Origin: Microbacterium sp. Leaf288
GTDB taxonomy: Bacteria; Actinomycetota; Actinomycetes; Actinomycetales; Microbacteriaceae
DNA: 64,000 bases
NCBI RefSeq assembly: GCF_001422925.1
Contig: NZ_LMNI01000001.1
Location: 614,087-678,086 of the forward strand
Direction of reading: 5' to 3'
In this document: piece by piece, positions 18,766 through 28,482 of the stretch
How positions within the stretch are numbered: the first letter of the stretch is position 1
Layout of the letters: every line of letters starts with the position of its first letter
The notes under the pieces: generated by a model
Told to the model about the DNA's origin: nothing
Database searches by the model: none
Seen by the model: only the letters and a program-made list of their open reading frames with translations
Program-made: the position numbers and the translations under genes

Positions 18766-20391
18766 TCAGAGGACTCCCGCGTCGTACCTCGTCGCGCCGG
18801 CCACCACAGTGCGCACGACCCGGGCGGTCAGCAGCGACTCGGGACCATCGGCGAACGGGTCGGCGTCGATGATCGCGAAGTCCGCGGCCAGTCCCGCCTC
18901 GAGCCGCCCGCGCGTGGCGCCGTCGCCCACGGAGGCGGCAGCATCCCTCGTCGCATGTCCGAGCGCCTGGGCGAGGGGCAGCGCGAACTGCGGGTGCCGC
19001 GGGGTGAACGAGTCGTCGAGCGCGGAGCGGCGGGTCGCCGCGATGTACATGTTCGGGAGGGCCTCGTGCGGTGCGGTGGGTGCGTCGGTCGAGAAGGCCA
19101 GCAGAGCGCCGGCGTCGACGTACTCGGGCCACGCGAACGCGCGGTCGACGCGCTCGTCGCCGAGCATCGCGGCCCAGTTGTCGAAGATGGCCGGGTCGGC
19201 GTGCACGGGCTGCATGGATGCCGTCACCCCGAGTCGCGCCATGCGCTCGGCCGTGCCGGGGGAGGCGTACTCGAGGTGCTCGATGCGGTGACGACGCGGG
19301 CGGTCGCCGTTCACCGCGGCGGCGTGCTCGAGCGCGTCGAGGGCGATGTCGCTGGCCAGATCGCCGATCGCGTGCAGCGCGACCTGCAGCCCCGCCGCGT
19401 CGGCGGCGGCGACGACGGGCGTGATGTCGGCGAGCGACCAGATCGGCTGCGCGTTCGAGCCGTTGGAATACGGATGCCGCATCGCGGCGGTGCACGCATC
19501 GATGACGCCGTCGATCACGAGCTTGATGCCGACGATCCGCAGCCAGGGCGAGCGCACCGTCTCGGCGAGCTCGGCGGCCCGGGCCACCTGTGCGAGGTTC
19601 GCCGCCTCGTCGCCGGTGTTCTCGACGAACCAGTGGGCGGCGACGCGCACCGGCAGGTGCCCGCCGCGCCGCTCGGCTGCCCGCTGGAACGCCGCGAGTC
19701 CGAGGTCGTCGAACGCCATGTCGACCGCTCCGGTCACGCCGGTGGCGGCGTAGGCGGCGAGCGTGCGCTCGACCGCGGCGTCGCGGGCGGTGTCGTCGGT
19801 CTGGTCCGCCAGGAACGCCCACACGTGCGTCTGCGCGGCCGTCTCGTACAGCATGCCGTCGGGCTCGCCGTCGGCGTCGCGGCCGATGCGCCCGCCCAGG
19901 GGATCGGGGGTGTCACGGGTGATCCCGAGCTCGGCGAGAGCCGCCGAGTTCACCCAGCACGAGTGGTAATCGTTGGCGTCGAGGTAGACCGGCACGTCCG
20001 CGACCGCGGCGTCGATCATGGCGGCCGTGGGCCTGCCGCCGGGAACCGAGTCGAACAGCCATCCGCGGCCCAGCACGCGCGCGGCGTCGGGCTGCGCCGC
20101 CCGCGCGGAACGGAGGCGCTCCTGGATGTCGGCGAGCGTGCGGGCATCGGTGAGCCCCACCCGCCCGAGGGCCTCGCCCATCATCACGAGGTGCGTGTGT
20201 GCGTCGGTGAATCCGGGGAGCAGCAGCCGGCCGTCGAGGTCGACGACGGCGGCCTCCGTGCCCGCCGCGGCGCGGGCGCCCTCCGCATCGCCCGCGAACA
20301 CGACCCCGTCGCCGGCGACGACGAGGGCCTCGGCCCAGGGCTCCGCGCCCGCGGTGAAGATGCGTCCTCCGGTGTAGATGGTGGCGGTCAT
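18766..20391 (-). CDS. YtcJ-like metal-dependent amidohydrolase
   Basis: The product is 541 residues of the amidohydrolase-3/YtcJ branch. The N-terminal beta part is TGGRIFTAGAEPWAEALVV. The metal-binding H-x-H lies in LPGFTDAHTHLVMMG. Further barrel histidines appear in VALHAIGDLA and RHRIEHLEYAS, and the catalytic Asp in LLAFSTDAPTAPHEAL. Family members hydrolyse amides, carbamates or formamides. The substrate is not predictable here. The start overlaps the stop of the upstream MFS gene (ATGA), and a divergent TetR gene lies beyond, so the three form one regulated unit. Confidence 0.88.
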   Translation of the reverse strand: MTATIYTGGRIFTAGAEPWAEALVVAGDGVVFAGDAEGARAAAGTEAAVVDLDGRLLLPGFTDAHTHLVMMGEALGRVGLTDARTLADIQERLRSARAAQPDAARVLGRGWLFDSVPGGRPTAAMIDAAVADVPVYLDANDYHSCWVNSAALAELGITRDTPDPLGGRIGRDADGEPDGMLYETAAQTHVWAFLADQTDDTARDAAVERTLAAYAATGVTGAVDMAFDDLGLAAFQRAAERRGGHLPVRVAAHWFVENTGDEAANLAQVARAAELAETVRSPWLRIVGIKLVIDGVIDACTAAMRHPYSNGSNAQPIWSLADITPVVAAADAAGLQVALHAIGDLASDIALDALEHAAAVNGDRPRRHRIEHLEYASPGTAERMARLGVTASMQPVHADPAIFDNWAAMLGDERVDRAFAWPEYVDAGALLAFSTDAPTAPHEALPNMYIAATRRSALDDSFTPRHPQFALPLAQALGHATRDAAASVGDGATRGRLEAGLAADFAIIDADPFADGPESLLTARVVRTVVAGATRYDAGVL

Positions 20392-21665
20392 GCGTGGAGC
20401 TCCTCGGTCTCTGCGGCAGCGGTCTCGACAGCGGCCTCGGCCGCAGCATCCCTCTCCACCCTCGTCGAGACCGCCGCGACGATCGCCGCCGGGATCGCGA
20501 GCACGAAGCTCGCCACGCCCAGCACGACGGTGAATCCCTGATAGCCGAACGCTTCGACGAGTGCCGCGCCGATGACCGGCGTGAGCGCCGACCCGACGAG
20601 GTACACCGCGAGCAGGGGGCCCGACCAGCGGCCGTCCGCGTCGAGGGCGGCCGAGGTGGAGACGAAGTACATGAAGGCGATCGCGTAGATGGTGTTCCAG
20701 ACGATGAAGAGCGTGATGAACGCCGTCTGGTCGCCCGCGAAGCCGAGCGCGATCTTCAGGGCACCGCCGGCGACGAGCAGCACCACGAGGGGGACCGCGC
20801 GGCCGAGCCGGTTGCCGACGACCATGAGCAGCACGGAGCCCACGAGCCCGCCCGCGGTCGCACCGCTCAGCGCGAGACCCAGCCCCTCGGGGGTGAGTCC
20901 CGCCTGCTCGCCGCCCATGACGCCGGCCATGGCCCACAGCGAGTCCTCGCTCGCCGCCCACAGGGCGAAGGTCACCAGCAGCGCGAAGCCGGCCATCGTG
21001 ACCGTGCGCGACGCCGAGCGTGCGCGGACGCTCCGCACGACCCCCGTCGCGGGGATCGTGACCGGCATGGCTTCGGGCACCGCCGCGGCCGCCTGCGGGT
21101 CGATGACGGGCGCCACCGGAAGCCAGCCGACCGCCACCAGGCCGATGAGGCAGAACAGCGCGAGGGCGCCGAAGACGTCGAGCGGTGCGAGGCCGATCAG
21201 CGGGATCACCGCGAGCACGATGGTGATGACCGCGCGGTTCGCGAGGCCGTTGAAGCCCGCGACGCGATCCGGGTTGCGGAACGCGGCGAGGGCGGCGCCG
21301 GCGGCGGCGACCGCGCAGCCCGCGCCGACGCCGCCGACGAGGAGCCCGGAGATCGCGATGCCCGCCGACGGGACGAGTGCCGCCGCGGCGAACCCGAGGA
21401 GCCCGGCCGCCAGGCCGATGCGCGCGACCGTGCGGCGATGCGCTCCGGCGCACAGCGGCGCCGTCGCGAGACCGGTGACCGCGGTGGCGAGCAGCGTCGC
21501 GGTGACGATCCAGCTCGCGGTGAGCACGTCCGTGCCGAACCCGGTCTGCAGGGCGGTGATCATGTACGGCGAGAGGTTGACGCCGAGGTAGCCGGCGATG
21601 CCGATGGCGAAGGTCGCGGCTGCGGTCGGGAACCGCAGGGGCACGCGAGCGGTGAGGTCGTTCAT
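20388..21665 (-). CDS. MFS transporter co-expressed with the amidohydrolase
   Basis: The product is 425 residues with about 12 hydrophobic helices (FAIGIAGYLGVNLSPYMIT, ASWIVTATLLATAVTGLATAPL, IALSGLLVGG-type segments). It is the first gene of a two-gene minus-strand operon, with AAGGAT five bases before ATG 21665. An in-frame upstream ATG exists, but it would place the start inside the promoter region. The substrate is probably that of the downstream amidohydrolase, or a product of it (inference). Confidence 0.8.
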   Translation of the reverse strand: MNDLTARVPLRFPTAAATFAIGIAGYLGVNLSPYMITALQTGFGTDVLTASWIVTATLLATAVTGLATAPLCAGAHRRTVARIGLAAGLLGFAAAALVPSAGIAISGLLVGGVGAGCAVAAAGAALAAFRNPDRVAGFNGLANRAVITIVLAVIPLIGLAPLDVFGALALFCLIGLVAVGWLPVAPVIDPQAAAAVPEAMPVTIPATGVVRSVRARSASRTVTMAGFALLVTFALWAASEDSLWAMAGVMGGEQAGLTPEGLGLALSGATAGGLVGSVLLMVVGNRLGRAVPLVVLLVAGGALKIALGFAGDQTAFITLFIVWNTIYAIAFMYFVSTSAALDADGRWSGPLLAVYLVGSALTPVIGAALVEAFGYQGFTVVLGVASFVLAIPAAIVAAVSTRVERDAAAEAAVETAAAETEELHA

Positions 21666-21724
21666 ACGGGATCCTTCTGTCGTTTCCTGCACGACGGTGT
21701 GCGACACCCGGCCAGCCTGGCCGG

Positions 21725-21745
21725 TAAACGAACGGTATTCGTTTA
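21725..21745. promoter_or_regulatory. TetR operator between MFS and TetR genes
   Basis: A perfect inverted repeat, TAAACGAA-N5-TTCGTTTA, lies in the divergent gap and is AT-rich compared with its surroundings. Size and symmetry match operators of TetR dimers, and the TetR gene lies 75 bases away. Confidence 0.82.
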
Positions 21746-21820
21746 TTGTTGCACGGGTGTAACGGATCCGGGAAGCCCCGATGACGGCGAAGCTAGGCTG
21801 ACCGGGATGGAGGGAGACGG

Positions 21821-22429
21821 ATGCCGCGTCCTCGCGTGAACCTGCTGTCGGTCGATCTCATCGCCGACGCCGCGATCGAGCTCGCCGACTCCGGCGACAC
21901 GTTCGGCGTCAACGCCCTCGCCCGCAAGCTCGGGGTCACGCCGTCGTCGCTGTACAACCACGTCGACGGCAAGGACGCCATCATCGAGCTCATGCGCTCA
22001 CGGCTCGGCGCGCGGTACTTCCCCGAGCCGATCACGGGGGAGTGGGACGAGATCGTGACGGGGACGGTGCGGGGCCTGCGCCACCTGTATGCCGATCACC
22101 CGCTGATCGTGCCGCTCATCGTCGGCAAGACGATCACCGATCCCGGTGTCATCGGCAGCTACGACCGGCTCGCCACCGCGCTCGTCGGCGCGGGCGTGCC
22201 CGACGACGAGGTGCTCGCGATCGTGGCCATCGTCGACGCCTATGCGATCGGCTTCGGCCTGGACCTCGCGTCGCCCGACGAGATCTGGCAGCCGACGGTG
22301 CCCACCGCGACGCTCGGACGACTGATCACGGATGCCGCGCACGGCGCCGAGCGCAGCGACGCCGCCTTCGAGATCGGTCTCGAGATGCTCGTCGCATCGC
22401 TGCGCCTGCGGCTGCAGAACCGCCGCTGA
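21821..22429 (+). CDS. TetR-family regulator
   Basis: The product is 202 residues. The N-terminal helix-turn-helix reads DLIADAAIELADSGDTFGVNALARKLGVTPSSLYNHVDGKDAIIELMRSRL. The remaining helices form a TetR_C-type ligand pocket (HLYADHPLIVPLIVGKTITDP). It is divergent from the MFS-amidohydrolase pair and most likely represses it from the dyad at 21725. The 9-mer GACGGATGC spans its start codon (21816-21824). Confidence 0.88.
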   Translation: MPRPRVNLLSVDLIADAAIELADSGDTFGVNALARKLGVTPSSLYNHVDGKDAIIELMRSRLGARYFPEPITGEWDEIVTGTVRGLRHLYADHPLIVPLIVGKTITDPGVIGSYDRLATALVGAGVPDDEVLAIVAIVDAYAIGFGLDLASPDEIWQPTVPTATLGRLITDAAHGAERSDAAFEIGLEMLVASLRLRLQNRR

Positions 22430-22432
22430 GCC

Positions 22433-23830
22433 TCAGCTCGCCGCGTCGACTCCGCGGTGCGTGCGGAACAGCTGCCAGTCGGCGCGTGAGAGGTCGGCGT
22501 ACGCGTACGCCCACTCCAGGATCGCCTCGCCCGCCACGCGGCCCCCGCCGACGTAGCCCGCCACGGCCGCGGAAGCGGGGGACTGGCCGTGCGCCCGGGC
22601 CAGCGTCGCCGCGCACGCGTCGGCGTACCAGAGGAACGCGGAGTCGTCGAGCTCGTCCATGTCGAATCCGCCCTTCTTGTCGCGGAACTGACGGACATAG
22701 AAGTCGCGCTGGGCGCCGTACGTCGTGCGGCGGACGAAACCGAGGAAGGGGTCCGACACCGACTGGAGGATGCGCTGCATGCCGACCACGCGGCCTCCGT
22801 CGCCGTACTCGTCGATGAACCGCGTGACGACGTCCGGCTGCTCGGCCTTGCCGTACTGGATCAGCACGCTCTTGCCCGCCTCCTTGCCCTGGAGCAGCAG
22901 CACGCCGTCGTCGCCGTCCTGCATCGAGATCACGAAGCAGCGTGTGCCGACGCTGCCCACCCCCACGACGCGCAGGGCGATGTCCGACATACGGTACTTC
23001 TGCAGCAGCGCGCGGATGTCGATGTTGGCCGACTGCACGTACTGGTCGAAGACGCCGAGGACCCGCTCCTCCGACTGGGCGTCGATGTGGGTCATCGTCG
23101 GCGGCGCCTCGACGAAGACGACCCTGCCCTCCGCGTCGACCTGAGTCATCTTCTTCGCCGCGCGGGCGCCGGTGCGCTTCTCGGCCTCCTTGATCGCGGA
23201 GTCGATGGCGGCGCGGGTGTCGGCGTCCACGGCTCGCTCGGCGGCCATGGCGTCGAAGCGGTCGTAGTAGCGTTTCAGCGGGCTGCGCTTGGCGCCGGTG
23301 CTGATCGCACGCGCATAGACGCGCACCGCGTCCAGCGATGCCTCACGCACGACGGAGTCGGCACGCCCGGTCGATTGCCCGGCGATGACGATGCTGGTGA
23401 CCAGGCGCTTCACGTCCCACTCCCACGGCGCCCAGGCGGACTCGTCGAAGTCGTTGAGGTCGAAGACGAGGGTGCGCTGCGGTGACGCGTACAGCCCGAA
23501 GTTCGACACGTGCGCGTCGCCGCAGGACCCGACGCTCACTCCGCTGCTGGGCGATCGCGAAAGGTCCGCGGCCATCAGGGCGGCCGTCCCGCGGTAGAAG
23601 GCGAAGGCGCTCGCGGCCATGCGCTCGGTGCGCACCGGCACGAGCTCGGGAACCCGGTCCGCGTCCTGTGCGTCGAGGATCGCCATCGGGTCTCGGTCGT
23701 TCGTCGGCAGCTCGGCGAGCGACTCCCGGGGAGTGTGCTCGCGGGCGGCGCGGCCATCGGCGATGTGGTCGGCGTACGACGGCAGAGGGGCCCACGTGCG
23801 GCCGATGGGCGAGGCGTCGATCGGAGACAT
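22433..23830 (-). CDS. DUF2252 family protein
   Basis: The product is 465 residues. Typical family segments are FAFYRGTAALMAADL, GSCGDAHVSNFGLYASPQRTLVFDLNDFDE and WEWDVKRLVTSIVIAG. These carry a kinase-like His/Asp arrangement (GDAHVSNF, DLNDFDE), which relates the family to aminoglycoside-phosphotransferase-like folds. The function is not known. A -10-like CACACT stands six bases before the ATG with no ribosome site, which suggests a leaderless mRNA. Its stop is three bases from the convergent TetR stop. Confidence 0.85.
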   Translation of the reverse strand: MSPIDASPIGRTWAPLPSYADHIADGRAAREHTPRESLAELPTNDRDPMAILDAQDADRVPELVPVRTERMAASAFAFYRGTAALMAADLSRSPSSGVSVGSCGDAHVSNFGLYASPQRTLVFDLNDFDESAWAPWEWDVKRLVTSIVIAGQSTGRADSVVREASLDAVRVYARAISTGAKRSPLKRYYDRFDAMAAERAVDADTRAAIDSAIKEAEKRTGARAAKKMTQVDAEGRVVFVEAPPTMTHIDAQSEERVLGVFDQYVQSANIDIRALLQKYRMSDIALRVVGVGSVGTRCFVISMQDGDDGVLLLQGKEAGKSVLIQYGKAEQPDVVTRFIDEYGDGGRVVGMQRILQSVSDPFLGFVRRTTYGAQRDFYVRQFRDKKGGFDMDELDDSAFLWYADACAATLARAHGQSPASAAVAGYVGGGRVAGEAILEWAYAYADLSRADWQLFRTHRGVDAAS

Positions 23831-23884
23831 GGGCCCAGTGTGGCACTGAGCAGCACCGGCCGGGAAGAGCGGTACCCTGGCGCC

Positions 23885-24979
23885 GTGACCCGCGCCGCGC
23901 AGCCCGCTCCGCCCCCTGCGATCTCGCCGGGCCTGCGTGTGCTCCTCGTGCTGGCCGCCACCGTGATCGTGCTCGCCGGCGTGTACTTCGCGCGGAGCCT
24001 GATCGGGCCGCTGGCGCTCGCCATCGTCCTCGTCGTGATCTGCGAGCCCGTCCGTCGTCCGCTCGAGCGCCGCGGCTGGCCCCGCTGGGCGGGTACGACC
24101 GCTGTCATTCTGCTCGCCTACCTGGTGCTTGCGGTCATGGGCGTGCTGCTGTGGGTCGCCGGCGTGCAGTTCGCGGGCCTCGTGTCGGACTACCTCGACC
24201 AGCTGCGCGGCAGCCTCGACGACTTCCTCGCGTGGCTGCAGTCCGCCGGCCTGGATCAGCAGGCGACGGATGCTGCGGCCTCGGTGCTCGACCCCAAGGC
24301 GCTGCTGGGACTCGTGGGGAGCATCGGGGGCACGGTGATCGGGGTGGTCACGGCCCTCTTCTTCGTCGTCTCCTACATCATCTTCACGGCGGCCGACGCG
24401 GCGCGGTACCGCGACGCGGAGCGGGTCTTCGGCGCCGGCCGCCGCCCGGTCCTCGCCCGGATCGGACGCCTCAACACCGGTGTCCGCCGGTACTACGTCG
24501 TCAATGCGTCGTTCGGCGCGATCGTCGCGATCATCGACGGCCTGGCGCTGTGGGCCCTCGGCGTTCCCGCGCCGATCGTGTGGGCGGTGCTCGCGTTCGT
24601 GACGAACTTCATCCCCAACATCGGGTTCGTCCTCGGCCTCATCCCGCCGGCTGTCCTCGCGTTCGTCGTCGGCGGCTGGCCGATGTTCCTCGCGGTCATC
24701 GCGATCTACTGCGTCGTCAACGTGGTGCTGCAGGTGCTCGTGCAGCCGAAGTTCGTGAGCGACGCGGTCGACCTCAGCCTCACGCTGAGCTTCTTCTCGG
24801 TCGTGTTCTGGACGTTCGTGATCGGCCCGCTGGGTGCGATCCTCTCGATCCCGCTGACATTGTTCGTCAGGACGCTGGTGCTCGAGGGCGACCCTGGCTC
24901 ACTATGGCTGCGGTGGCTGTCCGGAGACCGCACGGCCACTCCCGCGTCCGCCGCCCGTGAATCACTCTCCGATTCCTGA
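23885..24979 (+). CDS. AI-2E family permease (first paralogue)
   Basis: The product is 364 residues from a GTG. About seven or eight helices are visible: GLRVLLVLAATVIVLAGVYF, PLALAIVLVVICEP, GTTAVILLAYLVLAVMGVLL, then the conserved C-terminal half (AIVAIIDGLALWALGVPAPIVWAVLAFVTNFIPNIGFVLGLIPPAVLAF). This family includes PerM, YdiK and the TqsA exporter of autoinducer-2. The true substrate is often unknown. A -10-like TACCCT is six bases upstream of the GTG. A second paralogue is at 29902. Confidence 0.85.
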   Translation: MTRAAQPAPPPAISPGLRVLLVLAATVIVLAGVYFARSLIGPLALAIVLVVICEPVRRPLERRGWPRWAGTTAVILLAYLVLAVMGVLLWVAGVQFAGLVSDYLDQLRGSLDDFLAWLQSAGLDQQATDAAASVLDPKALLGLVGSIGGTVIGVVTALFFVVSYIIFTAADAARYRDAERVFGAGRRPVLARIGRLNTGVRRYYVVNASFGAIVAIIDGLALWALGVPAPIVWAVLAFVTNFIPNIGFVLGLIPPAVLAFVVGGWPMFLAVIAIYCVVNVVLQVLVQPKFVSDAVDLSLTLSFFSVVFWTFVIGPLGAILSIPLTLFVRTLVLEGDPGSLWLRWLSGDRTATPASAARESLSDS

Positions 24980-25022
24980 CCCACCTCTCGCCCGCACCAC
25001 TCGAGTCCTCCCGGAGCCCCCG

Positions 25023-26114
25023 ATGACCCAGACCTCGCTCGATCGACCCGCCCCCGGGCAGCCTGCCTCGCCCCGCCGGAGCGGGGGAGTGTTCGACGCA
25101 TCGAGTGAGCGATCGCTCGAGTCGCTCGCCCTCGGCGTCGGCGCGGTCTCGTTCGTCCTCGTCGCCCTCATCTCCCTGATCGCGTTCCAGTTCCAGGCCG
25201 CGCCGATCTCGGGACCGGGCTCGGTCGGCCAGTTCGCGGCGATCGCCTCGGGCGTCGTCGCCTTCCTAGCGGTGATCGCGGGCCGGATCGTCGTGCACCG
25301 TCATGAAGGAGCCGACCGCCTGCGCGTGCTGGACTACATCGACGTCGCCGCCCTCGCCTTCGCGCACGGCGTGATCGCGCTGCTCGGATGGACGCTGCTC
25401 GCGGTCATCCTCGAGCAGGCCTTCATCGGCGCGACGGTCTTCGCGCTGCCGGTGCTGCTGCTTGCGGGCGCCACCGCCGCGATGACCGGCTATCTCGCGT
25501 TCTACTCCGCCACGCACATGGACCTGCAGCTGCTGGCAGTGGTGCTCGCCGTGTTCCTGGTGTTCGGCGTCCTCGCCAGCATGCTGACCGCGAGCGACCC
25601 GGACTGGTGGAAGGACAACCTCAGCGCCCTCGGCATGTCGTCGAACGTCTCGGCCTTCGCGTTCAACATCACGATCATCGTCGCCGGCTTCCTCGTGACG
25701 ACGCTCGCCCGCTACTCGACGCGCGGCATCCCGACGGAGAACCCTAAGGGGATCGGGCGCGTGCGCGTGACCCTCATCGTGCTCGGCGTGTTCCTGGGGC
25801 TCGTGGGCGTGTTCCCGGTGGACCAGTTCTTCGCGCTGCACACCGGCGTCGCGTCGGGCATGGTCGCGGCGTTCGGCGTGCTCGTCATCGCGCTTCCGAA
25901 GTGGATCACCGGCATCTCGCGGGCCTTCGTCGTCCTCGGCTGGCTCTTCCTCGCGGTCACCCTGCTGCTCGCGGTCTTCTTCTTCATCGGCTACTACACG
26001 CTGACCGCCGTGGAACTGGTGGCGGGCATCCTCGTGTTCACGTGGATCGTGCTGTTCATCCGCAATGCGGGGGCGCTGCAGCAGGACTCGCGGCAGGCGG
26101 CGTCAGCGGACTGA
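25023..26114 (+). CDS. DUF998-like multi-spanning membrane protein
   Basis: The product is 363 residues with eight to ten helices. After a Pro/Ser-rich N-terminus come GAVSFVLVALISLIAF, QFAAIASGVVAFLAVIAG, FAHGVIALLGWTLLAVILEQAF and others. The segment NLSALGMSSNVSAFAFNITIIVAG, then VGVFPVDQFFALHTGVASGM, matches DUF998. The function is unknown. Its end overlaps the convergent CLC gene by 12 bases. Confidence 0.75.
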   Translation: MTQTSLDRPAPGQPASPRRSGGVFDASSERSLESLALGVGAVSFVLVALISLIAFQFQAAPISGPGSVGQFAAIASGVVAFLAVIAGRIVVHRHEGADRLRVLDYIDVAALAFAHGVIALLGWTLLAVILEQAFIGATVFALPVLLLAGATAAMTGYLAFYSATHMDLQLLAVVLAVFLVFGVLASMLTASDPDWWKDNLSALGMSSNVSAFAFNITIIVAGFLVTTLARYSTRGIPTENPKGIGRVRVTLIVLGVFLGLVGVFPVDQFFALHTGVASGMVAAFGVLVIALPKWITGISRAFVVLGWLFLAVTLLLAVFFFIGYYTLTAVELVAGILVFTWIVLFIRNAGALQQDSRQAASAD

Positions 26115-27446
26115 GGCCGCCTGCTCCCAGGGGAGGCGGGCGGGCGTGCGCTCGCGCGCGAGGTCGTCGGGCGTGATGAGCATGTCGCGCGCCCGCGTCA
26201 CGACCAGCCATGTGGGCAGAACGATGATGCAGAGCATCGGCAGCACCGTGATGTCGTCCACGAGGGCGACGGCCACGAAGAGCGCGACCCAGCCGTCGCG
26301 CGCGATCGCCAGGACGACGCCGAGGATGCCGCACGCCACCGCGAGTGAGAGCGGGAGCCCGGGGAGGAGCGCGCCGCCCAGCAGGCCCGCCGCCACGCCG
26401 AGGAAGACCGCGGGGAAGATGCGACCGCCGCGGAATCCCGCCGAGGCCGCCACCACGAGCGCCGCCATCTTGACGAGCAGGATGATCGTGAGCTGTCCGG
26501 GCGGGTAGGCGTCGGGGTCGGCGAGCAGCTCTGCGCTCTGGTCGAGGCCCTTGAACAGGGTGATCGGTCCGCCGATCGCGCCCAGCAGGCCCAGCACCAC
26601 GCCCCCGAGCGCGGTGAAGAGCAGTGGATGCCGCAGCGCGTGGAACGCGCGGTGCACCAGCGGGAAGAGATAGATGCCGACGAGGCCGAAGGCGGCCGCG
26701 CCGCACGCGATGAGCGACCCGGTGAGCAGATCGAACGGCTGCGGGCTGCCGTACGGGTCGAACGGAGACTGCGCTCCGAAACCGCCGCCGAGAAGGTAGG
26801 TCGTGACGGACCCGGCGCCTGCGGCGACAAGCGGGAGAAAGAGCTTGTCCCACAGCGAGCCGCCCATCTTGAACTCGCCGACCATGCCGGTGAAGACGAG
26901 CGCCGCCGCGACGGGCGTGCCGAACAGCGCACCGATCGTCGCCGAGATGGCCAGCGCGCCGATGAGGGCGGGCGGCACGGCCTTCGAGATCCGGGCGATG
27001 ATCGCCACTGCCAGGGAGACGTTGATGGCGATGATCGGGTTCTCGGGGCCGAGACTGACGCCGCCGGCGAGGCTGAGGATGACGACGACCGCGAGCCCGG
27101 GCAGCACCGACAGCTGGAGCGGCGTTGCCGCGAGCTCGGTCGTCGCCGAGTCGGGGCCGGCGTGGCCGGGTACGAGCCACACCACCAGCCCGACCGCGAT
27201 TCCGGTGAACGTCAGCACGGCGAAGATCCACCATGGCGAGTCCGACGCGATACCCAGCGACTTCGGCAGGTTCGTCCAGAGCCCGTCGTCGAGCTGATCG
27301 GCGAGGAGGTCGACGGCGCGCAGCGAGAGCGCTGACAGGACGCCGATGAGAATCGCCGGGATCGACAGCAGCACCAGCCGGCGGACAGTGAGCTGCGGTC
27401 CCGGCGGCGTGGCCGGTGCGGGCGAGGCGGTGGACGGGCCGGGCAT
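26103..27446 (-). CDS. CLC-family chloride channel/ion transporter
   Basis: The product is 447 residues. The CLC selectivity segments are recognisable in divergent form: SLGPENPIIAI (for the usual G-R/K-EGP) and FRGGRIFPAVFLG (G-x-F-x-P). About ten helices follow the typical antiparallel layout. The N in place of G in GPENP sets it in a divergent bacterial subfamily usually annotated as ion channel protein. ATG 27446 is chosen; longer in-frame starts run into the divergent promoter region. Confidence 0.82.
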   Translation of the reverse strand: MPGPSTASPAPATPPGPQLTVRRLVLLSIPAILIGVLSALSLRAVDLLADQLDDGLWTNLPKSLGIASDSPWWIFAVLTFTGIAVGLVVWLVPGHAGPDSATTELAATPLQLSVLPGLAVVVILSLAGGVSLGPENPIIAINVSLAVAIIARISKAVPPALIGALAISATIGALFGTPVAAALVFTGMVGEFKMGGSLWDKLFLPLVAAGAGSVTTYLLGGGFGAQSPFDPYGSPQPFDLLTGSLIACGAAAFGLVGIYLFPLVHRAFHALRHPLLFTALGGVVLGLLGAIGGPITLFKGLDQSAELLADPDAYPPGQLTIILLVKMAALVVAASAGFRGGRIFPAVFLGVAAGLLGGALLPGLPLSLAVACGILGVVLAIARDGWVALFVAVALVDDITVLPMLCIIVLPTWLVVTRARDMLITPDDLARERTPARLPWEQAASVR

Positions 27447-27540
27447 GGGCACACGATATCGGCAGGGGGTCACCATCGCGAGGATCGCAGGCGACACGAT
27501 CGTGCACCGTGGGGCGCGTCCACGCGCACCACGGAGCGGC

Positions 27541-28329
27541 ATGCGCCATGATTCGGCTGTGGACGAGCACACCTGGCACAAGCGGACGCAGACTCCGCTG
27601 ATTATCGCGAGTCTCGCGTACCTCGTGGCCTATTCGTGGCGTGTGATCGGCGACCTGCAGGGACCCGGCTGGACCATCGCCACGGTCGTGGTGCTCGTCA
27701 CCTGGGCGATGTTCATCGCCGACTATCTCGTGCGCCTGAGCCTCGCCGAGAACAAGCGGGTGTGGTTCCGCAGGCATCTGCCCGCGCTGGCGTTCGCGCT
27801 GGTTCCGGTGCTGCGGCTCGTCCGCCTGCTGCGGTTCCTGACGCACATCCCGGGGATGAAGACGACCGCCGGCGGTGTACTGCGCACGCAGATCCTCGTC
27901 TACGGCGTGGGCGCATCGCTGATCCTGATCTACATCGCGTCGCTTGCCGTGCTCGAGGCCGAGCGCCACGCGCCCGGCGCCAACATCACGACGTTCGACA
28001 TCGCGATCTGGTGGTCGTGCGTGACGGTCACGACAACCGGCTACGGCGACTACACGCCCGTGACGGGTGCCGGCCGATGGGTCGGCGTCGGGCTCATGTT
28101 CGGCGGGGTCGCGCTGGCCGGAGTGATCACGGCGACGCTGGCATCGTGGGTGCTCGAGCGTGCTGCCCGCGACCACGACGACGAGGAGCCCGCGACGCGT
28201 GCACAGCTGCGTGCGCTGATCGAGAGGATCGACGCGCTCACGTCGCCCCCCACGCAGGGCGGCGCGCCGGGACCGGAGCGCGGACCCGAACCGAGGGGCG
28301 ACGGCGGCGACGACCGCCCGGGCGGCTGA
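27541..28329 (+). CDS. voltage-gated-type potassium channel
   Basis: The product is 262 residues. Four N-terminal helices include an S4-like segment with spaced arginines (VLRLVRLLRFL). A pore region follows: WWSCVTVTTTGYGDYTPVT, containing the K+ selectivity filter TTGYGD. After S6, a coiled C-terminal helix (ATRAQLRALIERIDAL) probably helps tetramer assembly, then comes a disordered Pro/Gly tail. GGAG stands five bases before ATG 27541; a GTG at 27559 is an alternative. Confidence 0.88.
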   Translation: MRHDSAVDEHTWHKRTQTPLIIASLAYLVAYSWRVIGDLQGPGWTIATVVVLVTWAMFIADYLVRLSLAENKRVWFRRHLPALAFALVPVLRLVRLLRFLTHIPGMKTTAGGVLRTQILVYGVGASLILIYIASLAVLEAERHAPGANITTFDIAIWWSCVTVTTTGYGDYTPVTGAGRWVGVGLMFGGVALAGVITATLASWVLERAARDHDDEEPATRAQLRALIERIDALTSPPTQGGAPGPERGPEPRGDGGDDRPGG

Positions 28330-28348
28330 GCAGCGGCGTTCGTCAGGT

Positions 28349-28415
28349 CGAGCCGAGGCATCCGCGCCGAGACCGGGGACGTTGCCATCGGTTTCGGCGG
28401 GAATCCCTCGGCTCG
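28349..28415. repeat. 67-bp nested palindrome between convergent genes
   Basis: The left half is CGAGCCGAGG, five bases, then CGCCGAGACCG. The right half mirrors it with one G:A change and one bulge, around a 13-nt loop. It is separate from the true terminator at 28483. The same two-tier layout is found in other palindromes of this window, but the sequence is different. Confidence 0.7.
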
Positions 28416-28482
28416 GCGAATCGGGGCGGACCTCAGGCGCACACCGCACCGGCGGGCGCAGCATCCGTCCCTCTCCTATGCA

